A stretch of 64,000 bases of DNA from positions 26,629 through 90,628 of the forward strand of contig JARGNR010000013.1 of NCBI GenBank assembly GCA_029212405.1, given 5' to 3'. Source of the DNA: Saprospiraceae bacterium. Its GTDB lineage: Bacteria; Bacteroidota; Bacteroidia; Chitinophagales; Saprospiraceae. The first letter of the stretch is position 1; every line of letters starts with the position of its first letter. Made by a program: the position numbers and the translations under genes. Shown here piece by piece: positions 1 to 7,937 of the stretch. The notes under the pieces were generated by a model that saw nothing but the letters and a program-made list of their open reading frames with translations, had not been told where the DNA came from and did not search any database.

Positions 1-113
1 AAAATATGAATAGAGTGTCCACTTTTTTTTAGGATTTCTATCTCTTTTCGAACTCGGATATCCAAGTCAAAATCATTATCTACAATAATTCCAATATTCT
101 TCTTAATCTTCAT
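1..113 (-). CDS. Glycosyltransferase family 4-like, N-terminal fragment cut by window edge
   Basis: Reading leftwards from an ATG at 113 the frame stays open to the window edge (37 codons). It begins MKIKKNIGIIVDNDFDLD and continues DIRVRKEIEILKKSGHSIHI. A short beta strand, then D-x-D-x-R-V-R-K-E-x-x-x-L-x-x-x-G-H, is the usual start of GT4 (GT-B fold) glycosyltransferases, where this segment forms the first Rossmann strand and acceptor-side loop. The family moves sugars from nucleotide-sugar donors to polysaccharide or lipid acceptors at the inner membrane. Only the first tenth of the protein is visible, so substrate and even the exact subfamily cannot be given. Confidence 0.6.
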   Translation of the reverse strand, partial: MKIKKNIGIIVDNDFDLDIRVRKEIEILKKSGHSIHI

Positions 114-333
114 TCACAAATCCAGTTTTGAGCTATACGATTTAACAAATGTTAGGTATTTTAAATGTATAATTCCTTGTTTTTAAAACACTTCAGTAAA
201 GACAAATATACACAGCAAAGTGGAAATATCTATTTTCATTTATCGGCCCAAAATATTTGCAACAATTTTATTAAGTGTTTTGACTGCAGGTCAACGAAAA
301 AAAACAGGAAAAAACTTGCCAACAATCACCAAA
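114..333. other. Intergenic gap, nothing recognised
   Basis: AT-rich spacer between the GT4-like start (minus) and the end of the GNAT gene. Short open frames exist on the plus strand but they have no family resemblance and overlap the GNAT gene in antisense, so I read them as noise. Confidence 0.5.
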
Positions 334-870
334 TCACTTGCTCCATTCTTCTCTCAAAATTCCGTAGCTGATAGAATCGTAATATACACCATTTACAACT
401 CGTGCTTTTCTATAAACCGCTTCTTTTTGCATTCCCAATTTTTCTGCCAAGTGTATCATTCCTGTATTACCAGACCAGGTAGAAAGCCCCAAACGGACTA
501 TCGTCGAGTGGAAATCAAATAACTCTGTAATCCAAAGTGTTAAAGCTTGAAATCCTATACCCTTGGACCAATGCTGAGGATCAAAAATTAGAATACCTAT
601 TTCCATCCAAGCAGTTTCCTCAGATTTCCAATACCAACTTACTTCACCTATAATTTGATCGTCGGAAGACATGATCAATTTCTTTCGGTCTGTACGATTT
701 TGTTCTCCAGCAGTTAATTTGATTTTTAATTCCTGAACATATGCATCGACTTCTTCCACACTTTTTTTTGTGAAATATGGACCATTGTATGCATGGTAGG
801 AATGATGAGGAAGTAGCCAATGGTGGTATGCCTCTAAATCATGGAGTTCTATGTTTTTTAAATGAATGAT
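334..870 (-). CDS. GNAT family N-acetyltransferase with unclear start codon
   Basis: Acetyl-CoA-dependent N-acetyltransferase of the GNAT fold. The part downstream of a GTG at 759 shows the acetyl-CoA loop region (HWSKGIGFQALTLW) and the C-terminal GNTGMIHLAEKLGMQKEA, typical of RimJ/RimL-like members. The same frame stays open upstream to 873 and encodes a convincing N-terminus (HLKNIELHDLEAYHHWLLPH), giving about 178 residues, the normal family length; the GTG-only version would be 141 and lack strand 1. However there is no ATG, GTG or TTG upstream, only ATC/ATT codons at 868-870 and 865-867 directly after a stop at 874-876. Either a rare start is used or the start has been lost. Substrate unknown. 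Confidence 0.8.
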   Translation of the reverse strand: MIHLKNIELHDLEAYHHWLLPHHSYHAYNGPYFTKKSVEEVDAYVQELKIKLTAGEQNRTDRKKLIMSSDDQIIGEVSWYWKSEETAWMEIGILIFDPQHWSKGIGFQALTLWITELFDFHSTIVRLGLSTWSGNTGMIHLAEKLGMQKEAVYRKARVVNGVYYDSISYGILREEWSK

Positions 871-896
871 ACGCTATCTGATCAATTACCAATTAA

Positions 897-1466
897 TTAA
901 GCGTTGACGACGGAGGTTACGCTTTGATATACTTCTTTAATAGAACCCATTCCATCCACATCTGTGACGTTAATTTGAGCCTTTAAATATTGAATTGCGG
1001 GTAGAGTATCTTTATAGAAATCAGTTATTCGTTTCAAATGTACCGCTTCATCTTGGTCATCTTTACGCGTTGAATTTTTTGCTCTTTCTTTCGCTCTATT
1101 GAATAACTCCTCTTTATCTACTTCAATATTTATCGCTGCATCAATCGAAATTCCTCGTTCCTTTAAAAATTGAAGGAGGGTGTCAACTTGAGAAACAGTC
1201 CTTGGATATCCATCAAAGATTATGCCTTCTGCATTTCGGTTTTCTTCGAGAATTTGAGCGAGTAATTTCTCCATAATTGAATCTGGGACCAATATTCCTT
1301 TGTCATTGTAATCCAACATTAGTTTTCCGAATTCTGTTTTCTCCTCCTTTTCTTTTCGAATTCTATCTCCTGTGGAAATATGCTGAATCTTAAGGTTTTT
1401 AGCAAGCAGATCACATTGTGTTCCCTTTCCAGAATAAGGTGGTCCCAATAGTATGATTACTTTCAT
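897..1466 (-). CDS. adk: Adenylate kinase-like nucleoside monophosphate kinase
   Basis: Transfers phosphate from ATP to AMP in the cytoplasm. Residues 8-16 form the P-loop (GPPYSGKGT), followed by the AMP-binding STGDRIR segment (31-37), the FDGYPRT motif (84-90) and the R-AKERAKNSTRKDDQDE region (about 124-140) in place of a long LID. At 189 residues it is the short form without a zinc/LID insert. ATG start at 1466; the next gene leftwards is 24 bases away but of unrelated function. The variant P-loop (GPPYSG rather than GxPGAG) and short LID suggest a second, paralogous kinase; AMP preference is inferred from the family. Confidence 0.85.
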   Translation of the reverse strand: MKVIILLGPPYSGKGTQCDLLAKNLKIQHISTGDRIRKEKEEKTEFGKLMLDYNDKGILVPDSIMEKLLAQILEENRNAEGIIFDGYPRTVSQVDTLLQFLKERGISIDAAINIEVDKEELFNRAKERAKNSTRKDDQDEAVHLKRITDFYKDTLPAIQYLKAQINVTDVDGMGSIKEVYQSVTSVVNA

Positions 1467-1669
1467 GATAGTGATTTATTTGATTTATAATTTCAGAAAT
1501 TTCGAAGCTCCAAAATTACCATATTTTTTTAATAGTTGATCCACTCGTACATTGTCTAATATACATGATATTGGAGTAAGACAAAAAACAAGAAATCAAC
1601 TTAGCGTAGAACACTTTTGTGGGTTTTCAGTGTTTTATAGGCTAAGGATCCAATCAGTACATTGTAAGT

Positions 1670-2320
1670 TTAGGGTGCATCATGACCATCCGTTTTATTT
1701 TTCAAATCCAAATAGATTTCCTCCAATTGACTTAATATTTCTCCTACTTTAGTGGATTGTACATGTGTGGCTTTTCCATAAGTTAAAGATGCATTGTACG
1801 GAAGGATTAGATTATCTCCTTTGGGCATAGATTTACCCATGCCTTTCATATATGCTGGGACAAATTTCACATCTGGACGTTGAGATAGCACTAGACCAAT
1901 ACCAGGTTTTAAAGGTTGTTCTTGTTCAGGTTCACCCCGTGTTCCTTCGGGGAATAATATCAAAGAATAGCCATTATCCAATGCTTGGATCATTTTGTGG
2001 ATGGGATCATTTGCTGGATTTTCTTTATCCCTTTTTCTTGGTATGAGCAAGGTGTTGATGAAAAAATTACTCATTCTTTCTTGAAATTTTGTTTTACCAA
2101 AATGGTCAAGAGCCGCCACTGGTTTGACTTTATGGACTAAACTTCGCGGCAAAGAGGCCATTAAACTCATCGTATCTAAATGACTATTGTGATTGGCTAG
2201 AATGATAAATTGTTTTTCCTCTACTAAAAAGCTGGAATCATCAAATTTGACTCCGACAAATAGTTTTAAAAACCATCGGACAAGAAATGTGTATATCAAT
2301 TGTAAGGTGAGCTTTTTCAT
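1670..2320 (-). CDS. plsC: 1-acyl-sn-glycerol-3-phosphate acyltransferase (PlsC family)
   Basis: Acylates lysophosphatidate to phosphatidate at the inner membrane. An N-terminal hydrophobic segment precedes acyltransferase motif I, NHNSHLD (residues 43-49, H44-x4-D49), and motif III, FPEGTRGEPE (about 123-132), which binds the glycerol phosphate. 216 residues is typical of short bacterial PlsC proteins. Its start overlaps the CdsA-like stop by one base (TGATG), so it is the last gene of a coupled three-gene phospholipid cassette transcribed leftwards: CDP-alcohol transferase, CdsA, PlsC. Whether it is the housekeeping PlsC or a dedicated paralogue is uncertain; the tight cassette favours a dedicated one. 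Confidence 0.85.
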   Translation of the reverse strand: MKKLTLQLIYTFLVRWFLKLFVGVKFDDSSFLVEEKQFIILANHNSHLDTMSLMASLPRSLVHKVKPVAALDHFGKTKFQERMSNFFINTLLIPRKRDKENPANDPIHKMIQALDNGYSLILFPEGTRGEPEQEQPLKPGIGLVLSQRPDVKFVPAYMKGMGKSMPKGDNLILPYNASLTYGKATHVQSTKVGEILSQLEEIYLDLKNKTDGHDAP

Positions 2321-3273
2321 CAGTAAATAATAAAGTATACAAGATGAAAAAATGTTGGTGCGGTATATGCCAAGGAATCAATCCGATCCAATATCCCTCC
2401 GTGCCCAGGTATTGTGGTCCCTGTATCTTTTACTCCAATGTCTCGTTTAATAGAAGACATAACAATGTCGCCAATAAAGCCAGAAAGGGCAATTAAAAAA
2501 CTGACAACCAACACTTGGGGTACGGTGAAAGGAGTTAAAAAGATCAATAAATATCCAACTCCAGTGGTACAGACGAGGCCACCGATCAATCCTTCCCATG
2601 TTTTATTTGGGCTGACTTTAGGAATGACTTTATACTTGCCAAATAGTTTGCCCCAAGTAAATTGCAATACATCATTGATTTCTGTCAGAAATACCAAAAA
2701 TAAGAGGAGTTCACGACCATCTATATTCACTCCATCAATGGGAGGTAGGGACAAAAGATAAGCCATATGGCTCAATCCAAAAACGGTGAGCATCAAACTC
2801 CAATGTAAAATAGACATAGACTTGGTGATGCCGTCGGTATTTCCTTTGAGCACGAGTCGCATTGGAAGTAGTAGAAACATCACAACTGGAATAAAGATGA
2901 TAAATGCTCCATACCAGCCAATGTAAGCTAAATAATATTGGATTGGAATAGACAGTATTGCCCAAAATATTGCTCTTCTGTCCGATTGTCGGAAACCAAG
3001 CATGGAATATAATTCTCGAAATGCGACAAAGGATAAAAATGCAATTGCGATGTACGATATTTTAGTGTTGAAAATAATGGCCCCAATAACTATGGTTGCC
3101 ATGATCCACCATGATTTAGTTCTATCTTTTAACTCCTTAAGCTTTGCATTGGGTTTTAGCAATCCCATAAAGAAAAATAAAAGGGAGGCAAAAGTCAGAA
3201 TACCAAAAATCAATGCTACTACGATGAGTAAATCATTGTTGTCGATGAATTTTAAATGGAATATCTCTTTCAT
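2320..3273 (-). CDS. cdsA: Phosphatidate cytidylyltransferase (CdsA family)
   Basis: Makes CDP-diacylglycerol from CTP and phosphatidate. It is a 317-residue protein with about eight hydrophobic segments and carries the family signature near its C-terminus, GHGGILDRIDS (about residues 290-302), where the aspartates bind metal and CTP; the preceding SPNKTWEGLIGG is also characteristic. The ATG at 3273 overlaps the stop of the upstream CDP-alcohol transferase by 4 bases (ATGA). The organisation resembles E. coli ynbA-ynbB, a paralogous pair beside the housekeeping enzymes, so this may not be the main CdsA of the cell. Confidence 0.9.
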   Translation of the reverse strand: MKEIFHLKFIDNNDLLIVVALIFGILTFASLLFFFMGLLKPNAKLKELKDRTKSWWIMATIVIGAIIFNTKISYIAIAFLSFVAFRELYSMLGFRQSDRRAIFWAILSIPIQYYLAYIGWYGAFIIFIPVVMFLLLPMRLVLKGNTDGITKSMSILHWSLMLTVFGLSHMAYLLSLPPIDGVNIDGRELLLFLVFLTEINDVLQFTWGKLFGKYKVIPKVSPNKTWEGLIGGLVCTTGVGYLLIFLTPFTVPQVLVVSFLIALSGFIGDIVMSSIKRDIGVKDTGTTIPGHGGILDRIDSLAYTAPTFFHLVYFIIY

Positions 3274-3872
3274 ACGGCTTTCAGTGATTTATTGATTCGG
3301 ATAAATGTGCTGAGGAGAAGTAATACGATTACTATAGAAAAAATCCATACAGTGTAGGCTTGAAAGTCCACTGCAAAATATGAAAGAATTCCGTATAGAC
3401 CCATGATAAATGCTCGATCGCTTTTACCCATAGGACCTTCATATCTGCGTTCTCCTGAAATCACCTTTCCTAATAGTCCAGCAAATTCGTTGATGATACT
3501 GAGACAGATAAATGCGATAACGAGATAAATGATAGGTTGTTCGAATAGGAGTAAGGGAAAAAAAATGAATATATCTGAGATCACATCGCCCAATTCATTC
3601 AACAATTCTCCTTTTTTTGTCTGCTGATTATAATTCCGAGCCATCATTCCATCCATGGCATTTAACCCCATCCGAATCAATAGTCCAATGGGTAAGCTTA
3701 AAAATAAAATTCGATTGGACTCCGCATTCCAAAAAGCAATGCCAATCAACAAGGAAAGAAATATCGACGACCACGTAATTTGATTGGCAGTAATTCCGAT
3801 TTTATAGAGCCGATCCAATAGGGGAGACAATAGCTTTTGAAATGCTGGTTTTAATTTATAGATGGATATCAT
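3270..3872 (-). CDS. CDP-alcohol phosphatidyltransferase with altered catalytic aspartates
   Basis: Integral membrane enzyme family that joins CDP-diacylglycerol to an alcohol (glycerol phosphate, serine, inositol and so on). About six hydrophobic segments are visible. The signature D-x2-D-G-x2-A-R-x8-G-x3-D-x3-D is present as NAMDGMMAR (71-79) then GELLNELGD (88-96): two of the four metal-binding aspartates are Asn (N71, N92), while D74, G75, A78, R79, G88 and D96 are kept. It is the first gene of the cassette, 200 residues, ATG at 3872. The substrate cannot be told; the substitutions may mean a changed metal site or a non-standard reaction. Confidence 0.8.
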   Translation of the reverse strand: MISIYKLKPAFQKLLSPLLDRLYKIGITANQITWSSIFLSLLIGIAFWNAESNRILFLSLPIGLLIRMGLNAMDGMMARNYNQQTKKGELLNELGDVISDIFIFFPLLLFEQPIIYLVIAFICLSIINEFAGLLGKVISGERRYEGPMGKSDRAFIMGLYGILSYFAVDFQAYTVWIFSIVIVLLLLSTFIRINKSLKAV

Positions 3873-4314
3873 AGTGAGCGATGTTGCTTTCAGGTGAATG
3901 TATGCAATCTAGGTATTAATTACCGATGAACTTCACAAGTTAAATTCATTTATCTACTTCATGCGTTTCGTTATTTACTTCGATTCCATTGGGAATGGTA
4001 ACGAAACTACCTATAGAATTAGTCCAAATGTATTTTTCTGTACGCTCAAACTACTCCATTTTTAGATGAAACTGCCTTTGATGTCTACCTACGAAATCCA
4101 CGTCAATCCATTTATATCTAATGATTTCTTAAAAATAGATGGGACTAGTGCGTTTCTTATCCTGTTTGATTGTATTTCGCAAAAAAGATAGAACACCGAT
4201 ATAAATAGCTTAAGTAAAAGTCAATTTTCCCCTTCAGGTACGTTTTCAATTTGGATGAATAGTGTAGTCCATCTGCAATGAAAAAAATATAAACGTGGTG
4301 GAATTATGGAATCA
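3873..4314. other. 442-base intergenic region with a 9-bp inverted repeat
   Basis: Promoter region of the phospholipid cassette plus the 3' flank of the GyrB-like gene. No coding frame of interest. It holds a perfect inverted repeat GTTTCGTTA (3965-3973) / TAACGAAAC (3999-4007) with a smaller inner ATTCC/GGAAT repeat. There is no T tract on either strand, so it is more likely an operator or RNA structure than a terminator. Confidence 0.5.
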
Positions 4315-5346
4315 TCAATTTATTTCAAATTTTTCAATTAGCTTTTGGGTTGCTGCATCATCTTTTTGGATGGATCGATAGAGAGTGTTAGACAACAATT
4401 CTGCAATGGGTTCAATGATTTCTGGATTTGCCAGTTTATTTTTAACACAGCCGCTAAAAATGGGAGCGTCTAGTTTGATGTTAATCATACACAAAAGCCC
4501 TTCACGAATACCTTTTTCTGATATTCTGTAGGCATGAACAAGTTCATTTGCCTGGAAGTATTGCATCACTCCATAGGTCAATCCATTTAATACACCTTCT
4601 AGATGACTGCCATGCTCAGGTGTGATTTCATTGTTGACAAACGTCCGAATAAATCCTTGATCTACGCTATATAGTCTAAATGCAAAGGAAACGTCCAGTT
4701 CAAAATCATTGATTTTTTCCACTATGTGATGTTTGAAATAACATGTTCCAAGACCATTTAATATTTCAATTTCCAGGCGATCACTTAAGCCATTTTTAAA
4801 ATGATAACTATTTGTGTTTGTAGTATCATCTAGTTTTTCTGTAATTGCAAAATGGATGGTTGGATTGAGATAACAAAATTCCCTTAATTCGTAGGACAGA
4901 TAATTGGCGTTCCATTTGAAATTGGATCCCCATATCGTTTTGTCCAAGACAAAGGAAATGGAGAGTGCTGTGCAATGAATGCGTTCTGATGCTATCTTTT
5001 CTTCTGAAAATCCCTTTCGAAAATGTTGAGTCAATTGAGTTGCGGTAGTAAACTTTATTTGCATGGTTTCGGACAAAGCATTAAGTGTGGCTAAGGCAAT
5101 AGAATCAATGCGATTGTCCAAATTCATCACTCCAATGTCTTTACGAATGGGAGCAGTCATATTTTTAAAAAGGATGGATCCTTTGTTGTCCTCTTCGAAC
5201 GTTAATTCTATGCATTTAGCTTCAGAAGTATAAGATACATAGGTGATAAGTGTTTTTAATGTATTTGCGAATCCTTTTTGATTCACTTTTCCAAGGTACA
5301 TTGCAGGCCTTTTGTATACGGCTTCATGCCATGATAAACTCTTCAT
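4315..5346 (-). CDS. Orphan GyrB/ParE N-terminal-like protein lacking the ATP-binding motifs
   Basis: 343 residues that align by eye with the ATPase-plus-transducer half of GyrB/ParE. WHEAVYKRPAMYLG (6-19) matches the GyrB opening LEAVRKRPGMYIG; FVNNEITPEHGSHLEG (236-251) matches the conserved FVNNINTxEGGTHEEG; IREGLLCMINIKL (280-292) and SGCVKNKLANPEI (298-310) match VREGLTAVISVKL and GQTKTKLGNSEV, keeping the QTK-loop lysine (K302). The N-box (EVVDNSIDE) and the DGRGIP motif that bind ATP-Mg are gone, replaced by FKNMTAPIRKDIG, and the GLHGVG glycine loop is missing. There is no TOPRIM domain. Monocistronic. Role unknown; it may be a gyrase/topo IV binding factor or inhibitor. Confidence 0.75.
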   Translation of the reverse strand: MKSLSWHEAVYKRPAMYLGKVNQKGFANTLKTLITYVSYTSEAKCIELTFEEDNKGSILFKNMTAPIRKDIGVMNLDNRIDSIALATLNALSETMQIKFTTATQLTQHFRKGFSEEKIASERIHCTALSISFVLDKTIWGSNFKWNANYLSYELREFCYLNPTIHFAITEKLDDTTNTNSYHFKNGLSDRLEIEILNGLGTCYFKHHIVEKINDFELDVSFAFRLYSVDQGFIRTFVNNEITPEHGSHLEGVLNGLTYGVMQYFQANELVHAYRISEKGIREGLLCMINIKLDAPIFSGCVKNKLANPEIIEPIAELLSNTLYRSIQKDDAATQKLIEKFEIN

Positions 5347-5420
5347 TTCTATATTTTTTTAGTTTGTATGTGATTTTTCTATTCGTAATGGGCTTAAGAG
5401 GAAACAAAAAGAATAAGGAT

Positions 5421-5963
5421 TTATCCCTTAATGTAAGGTTCATTAAACACACTCTGGAAGGTGATTTTCTCTGGTAAATCTGCATTACCAAATCCATTTT
5501 TTTCGGCTACTTTAAATTGTACACTGAAGTCTCCTGCTACTTGGCAATTAAGTGTGTTTAGTTGGTGAATATTGAAATATCCATCATCGGGGTCAATTAA
5601 TTCGTATACCCAACCATCATTTTCAAAATTGATTGTCTGTCTAAAGGAAGCAAAGGCGCCCAAATAAAGCGTGCGCTCTTCATGGACGATATAATTGCCT
5701 TCTGCAACAGGTAAAAATGAAAAGCCCAAATCATTGACTAAAGATTGGTCTCCTTGTCTAAATGTGAAAATTAGTTGCTCATTGATGGTATCATGAAAAA
5801 AGGCAGTTTCTACAGCATATGGCCTTCCATTTAGACTGACAATGGACTGACCCAATTCCACTTGTGCAGGAAAGTCAACATTGAATTCTTCCGAATCTCT
5901 GCACCCTAATCCTATGAGAAGGGTGAATAAACAGATAAAGAATGGATAGTACGTTTTTAGCAT
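5421..5963 (-). CDS. Hypothetical lipoprotein
   Basis: 180 residues with an N-terminal hydrophobic stretch and lipobox LIGLGC (Cys21), so exported and lipidated in the periplasm or outer membrane. The mature part is rich in aromatic and acidic residues and looks all-beta (GDQSLVNDLGFSFLPVAEG, GWVYELIDPDDGYFNI). No family recognised. Stop lies 74 bases upstream of the GyrB-like start on the same strand, so the two could be cotranscribed. Confidence 0.75.
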   Translation of the reverse strand: MLKTYYPFFICLFTLLIGLGCRDSEEFNVDFPAQVELGQSIVSLNGRPYAVETAFFHDTINEQLIFTFRQGDQSLVNDLGFSFLPVAEGNYIVHEERTLYLGAFASFRQTINFENDGWVYELIDPDDGYFNIHQLNTLNCQVAGDFSVQFKVAEKNGFGNADLPEKITFQSVFNEPYIKG

Positions 5964-6211
5964 AAATTTAATGAGTGTAAAATGGAATATTCGTGAAATA
6001 TTATTGTGGTGCTAAAATACAAAATTTTCTCGTCAAATTATCATTTTTTGGGATGGTTTTTATATAAGTGAATGAGATTTAAAATATTGAAATACAGTAT
6101 TTTGTATAGTTTTGTGTGGAATGATGAATGAGTTAAATGACGTGTTGATTTTCGGTGAAATTTGAAGGTGTTTTGCCTCAATATACGATGAGAGATAGAT
6201 TTTCCAGTTGT

Positions 6212-6654
6212 CTAACAATCGTGAATCTCTTCAAGTGTATGGTAGTGTTTTATTTCATTGTTGACATCAACATTAATATACTTACTTGATTGGTTAAGTA
6301 ATGCCTTTACCAGTAGATTTTGGTGTGTTGGAGGTACAGCACGTTGAATTAGTTGGAATAGATGGTTTTTATTTAATAACTGAAAGACGCATTGCCTATC
6401 CTCTTGTATTGATATCATTCCAAAATCTTTGATTTCCATCTCTAGGAGTAGTAGACCAAGATCTTGTTCATTGGATAGAAAAGAGGCCATTTCTTGTATT
6501 GTATTCCATTCAGGAAATTCTTCTTCTGTTGCCCACCCATATTTTTTATAATTGGTTGCACCAATTTTTACTGATACTATTTTAAGACTAGGGTCAAGTA
6601 CTGTGCAAACATCTTTTCATGAAAAAGGGCTAATGAATAGTTCAAATACCGCAT
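6212..6654 (-). pseudogene. Small hypothetical protein with an apparent single-base frameshift
   Basis: The intact piece (ATG at 6490, 92 residues, MASFLSNEQDLGLLLLEMEIKDFG) is open upstream to 6616 and reads DVCTVLDPSLKIVSVKIGA, WATEEEFPEWNTIQE directly into it. Another frame starts at an ATG at 6654 (MRYLNYSLALFHEK) and would join this frame if the A run in the coding strand (four A, at about 6615-6618) had one more A. The joined product would be about 147 residues. So the gene is either frameshifted or the assembly has a homopolymer error. Function unknown; the sequence is soluble and acidic. Confidence 0.5.
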
Positions 6655-6709
6655 CTCTTTTTAAATATCTATATACTTTGGTCAACGTGTTTAGTTTTAA
6701 ACTATAATA

Positions 6710-7240
6710 TTATTGGTTCCAATCCGATTTGGTCACACCATACCAATTGTGCGGCATTCCGTCATATTGTATCACTTCTATCCTTTTCATACCTACTTTT
6801 TCAAGGACCTTATTCGAGCCGATATTTTCAACATGAGCTCCGGCATAGATGCTGTCTAATTTTAAATCTTGAAACCCATATTTTAATGCAATCATTGATG
6901 TTTCTGTAGCTATGCCTCGCCCCCAAAACTTTCGTTTTAAACGATACCCTAAGTCATAATAGTCCATGTCGTTTCTAACTTCCGTTTCAAATTTTAATCC
7001 GGACCAACCAATAAATTCATTGGTGTTTTTATCTATGACCGCCCATCGTCCTAAACCATTGTTGGAGTATTGATCTTGTATGTATTTCACAATAGATGCA
7101 GCATCTTGAGTGGTTTGAATGGGTCTATTTCCCAAATACTTATGGACTTCTATATCCGAATCCAACTCGAATATTCCTTGGATATCCTTTTCTTCTACAT
7201 TTCTTATGATTAATCGATCTGTTTCTAAATAAAATTGCAT
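6710..7240 (-). CDS. GNAT family N-acetyltransferase (RimJ/RimL type)
   Basis: 176 residues beginning MQFYLETDRLIIRNVEEKDI, the standard start of RimJ/RimL-like acetyltransferases. The acetyl-CoA pyrophosphate loop region is KRKFWGRGIATETSMIAL (about 103-120) and the C-terminal HVENIGSNKVLEKVGMKR segment carries the conserved Asn. These cytoplasmic enzymes acetylate amino groups of ribosomal proteins, antibiotics or small metabolites; which one cannot be read from sequence. Single gene with ATG at 7240. Confidence 0.9.
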   Translation of the reverse strand: MQFYLETDRLIIRNVEEKDIQGIFELDSDIEVHKYLGNRPIQTTQDAASIVKYIQDQYSNNGLGRWAVIDKNTNEFIGWSGLKFETEVRNDMDYYDLGYRLKRKFWGRGIATETSMIALKYGFQDLKLDSIYAGAHVENIGSNKVLEKVGMKRIEVIQYDGMPHNWYGVTKSDWNQ

Positions 7241-7411
7241 TGTTTGTTGTATTAACTCCTATTATAACGTTTAGTGGTCTAAATCTGAATGTACAAATTA
7301 AGTAAAGTCTTCAATTCTGGAGCGTAAGATTTCATTAAAAATAGCACCGTAGATCAAATTATTCTTGGTTTTGATTGATTTTTCAAGAATACGTTCTTTA
7401 TGTTTGAATAC

Positions 7412-7927
7412 TTAATAAATTTTTGAAAGATCTATACCTTCTGGAATTCCTTGAGGGAATCTGGCAAATTTATGCAGTTGTTCATAGGAAACATCTTCAG
7501 GGTATTTCATCTGGTAGGTAGCTGAGGCAGCACCATTGCCCACTGGAACTGTAACCAATAAATTAGCGGGTAAGGTTATGACCGCAAAGACTCCATGTCC
7601 AAGCGTTATTAAATTAACAGCCGCAGCCCATGAACTTATACCACGTGGATCATTGCTGGTGGTAGAGATCAAAACTTTTGCACCTAACAATGCACTTTTA
7701 GGAATGGTAGTTAATGTACGGTTATTCAACCGTTGTGGTAAGACGACCACGCCCGTAGAGTTGACTTCAATGATTTCACCTTTTAATCTGTAGCTGTCTT
7801 CTAGCTCTACTTTGAGAGTGAGTCCCTTGACCTGATTTTTAAAATCTTCAGGAGAAGATAAATATTTTGGAGCACTACAGGCTCCAAGGATTATTACTAG
7901 TAGGAGGAATAGAATACTCTTTTTCAT
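7412..7927 (-). CDS. Hypothetical lipoprotein
   Basis: Start chosen at the ATG at 7927 because MKKSILFLLLVIILGACSAP is a textbook lipoprotein signal with lipobox LGAC; an upstream ATG at 8008 would overlap the preceding gene by 71 bases. The 171-residue product has a short all-beta segment (LKVELEDSYRLKGEIIEVNSTG) and a hydrophobic middle stretch (AAVNLITLGHGVFAVITLPANLLVTVPVG). It lies 10 bases after the previous lipoprotein gene and is probably cotranscribed with it. Both proteins contain a similar small domain about regulating or responding to surface layers only in my inference; function unknown. Confidence 0.75.
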   Translation of the reverse strand: MKKSILFLLLVIILGACSAPKYLSSPEDFKNQVKGLTLKVELEDSYRLKGEIIEVNSTGVVVLPQRLNNRTLTTIPKSALLGAKVLISTTSNDPRGISSWAAAVNLITLGHGVFAVITLPANLLVTVPVGNGAASATYQMKYPEDVSYEQLHKFARFPQGIPEGIDLSKIY

Positions 7928-7937
7928 ATGCATCAGT

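Noticed and set aside
165..522. Overlapping plus-strand frames at the left edge
   Set aside because: They are antisense to the GNAT gene end or lie in AT-rich spacer, without recognisable protein features.
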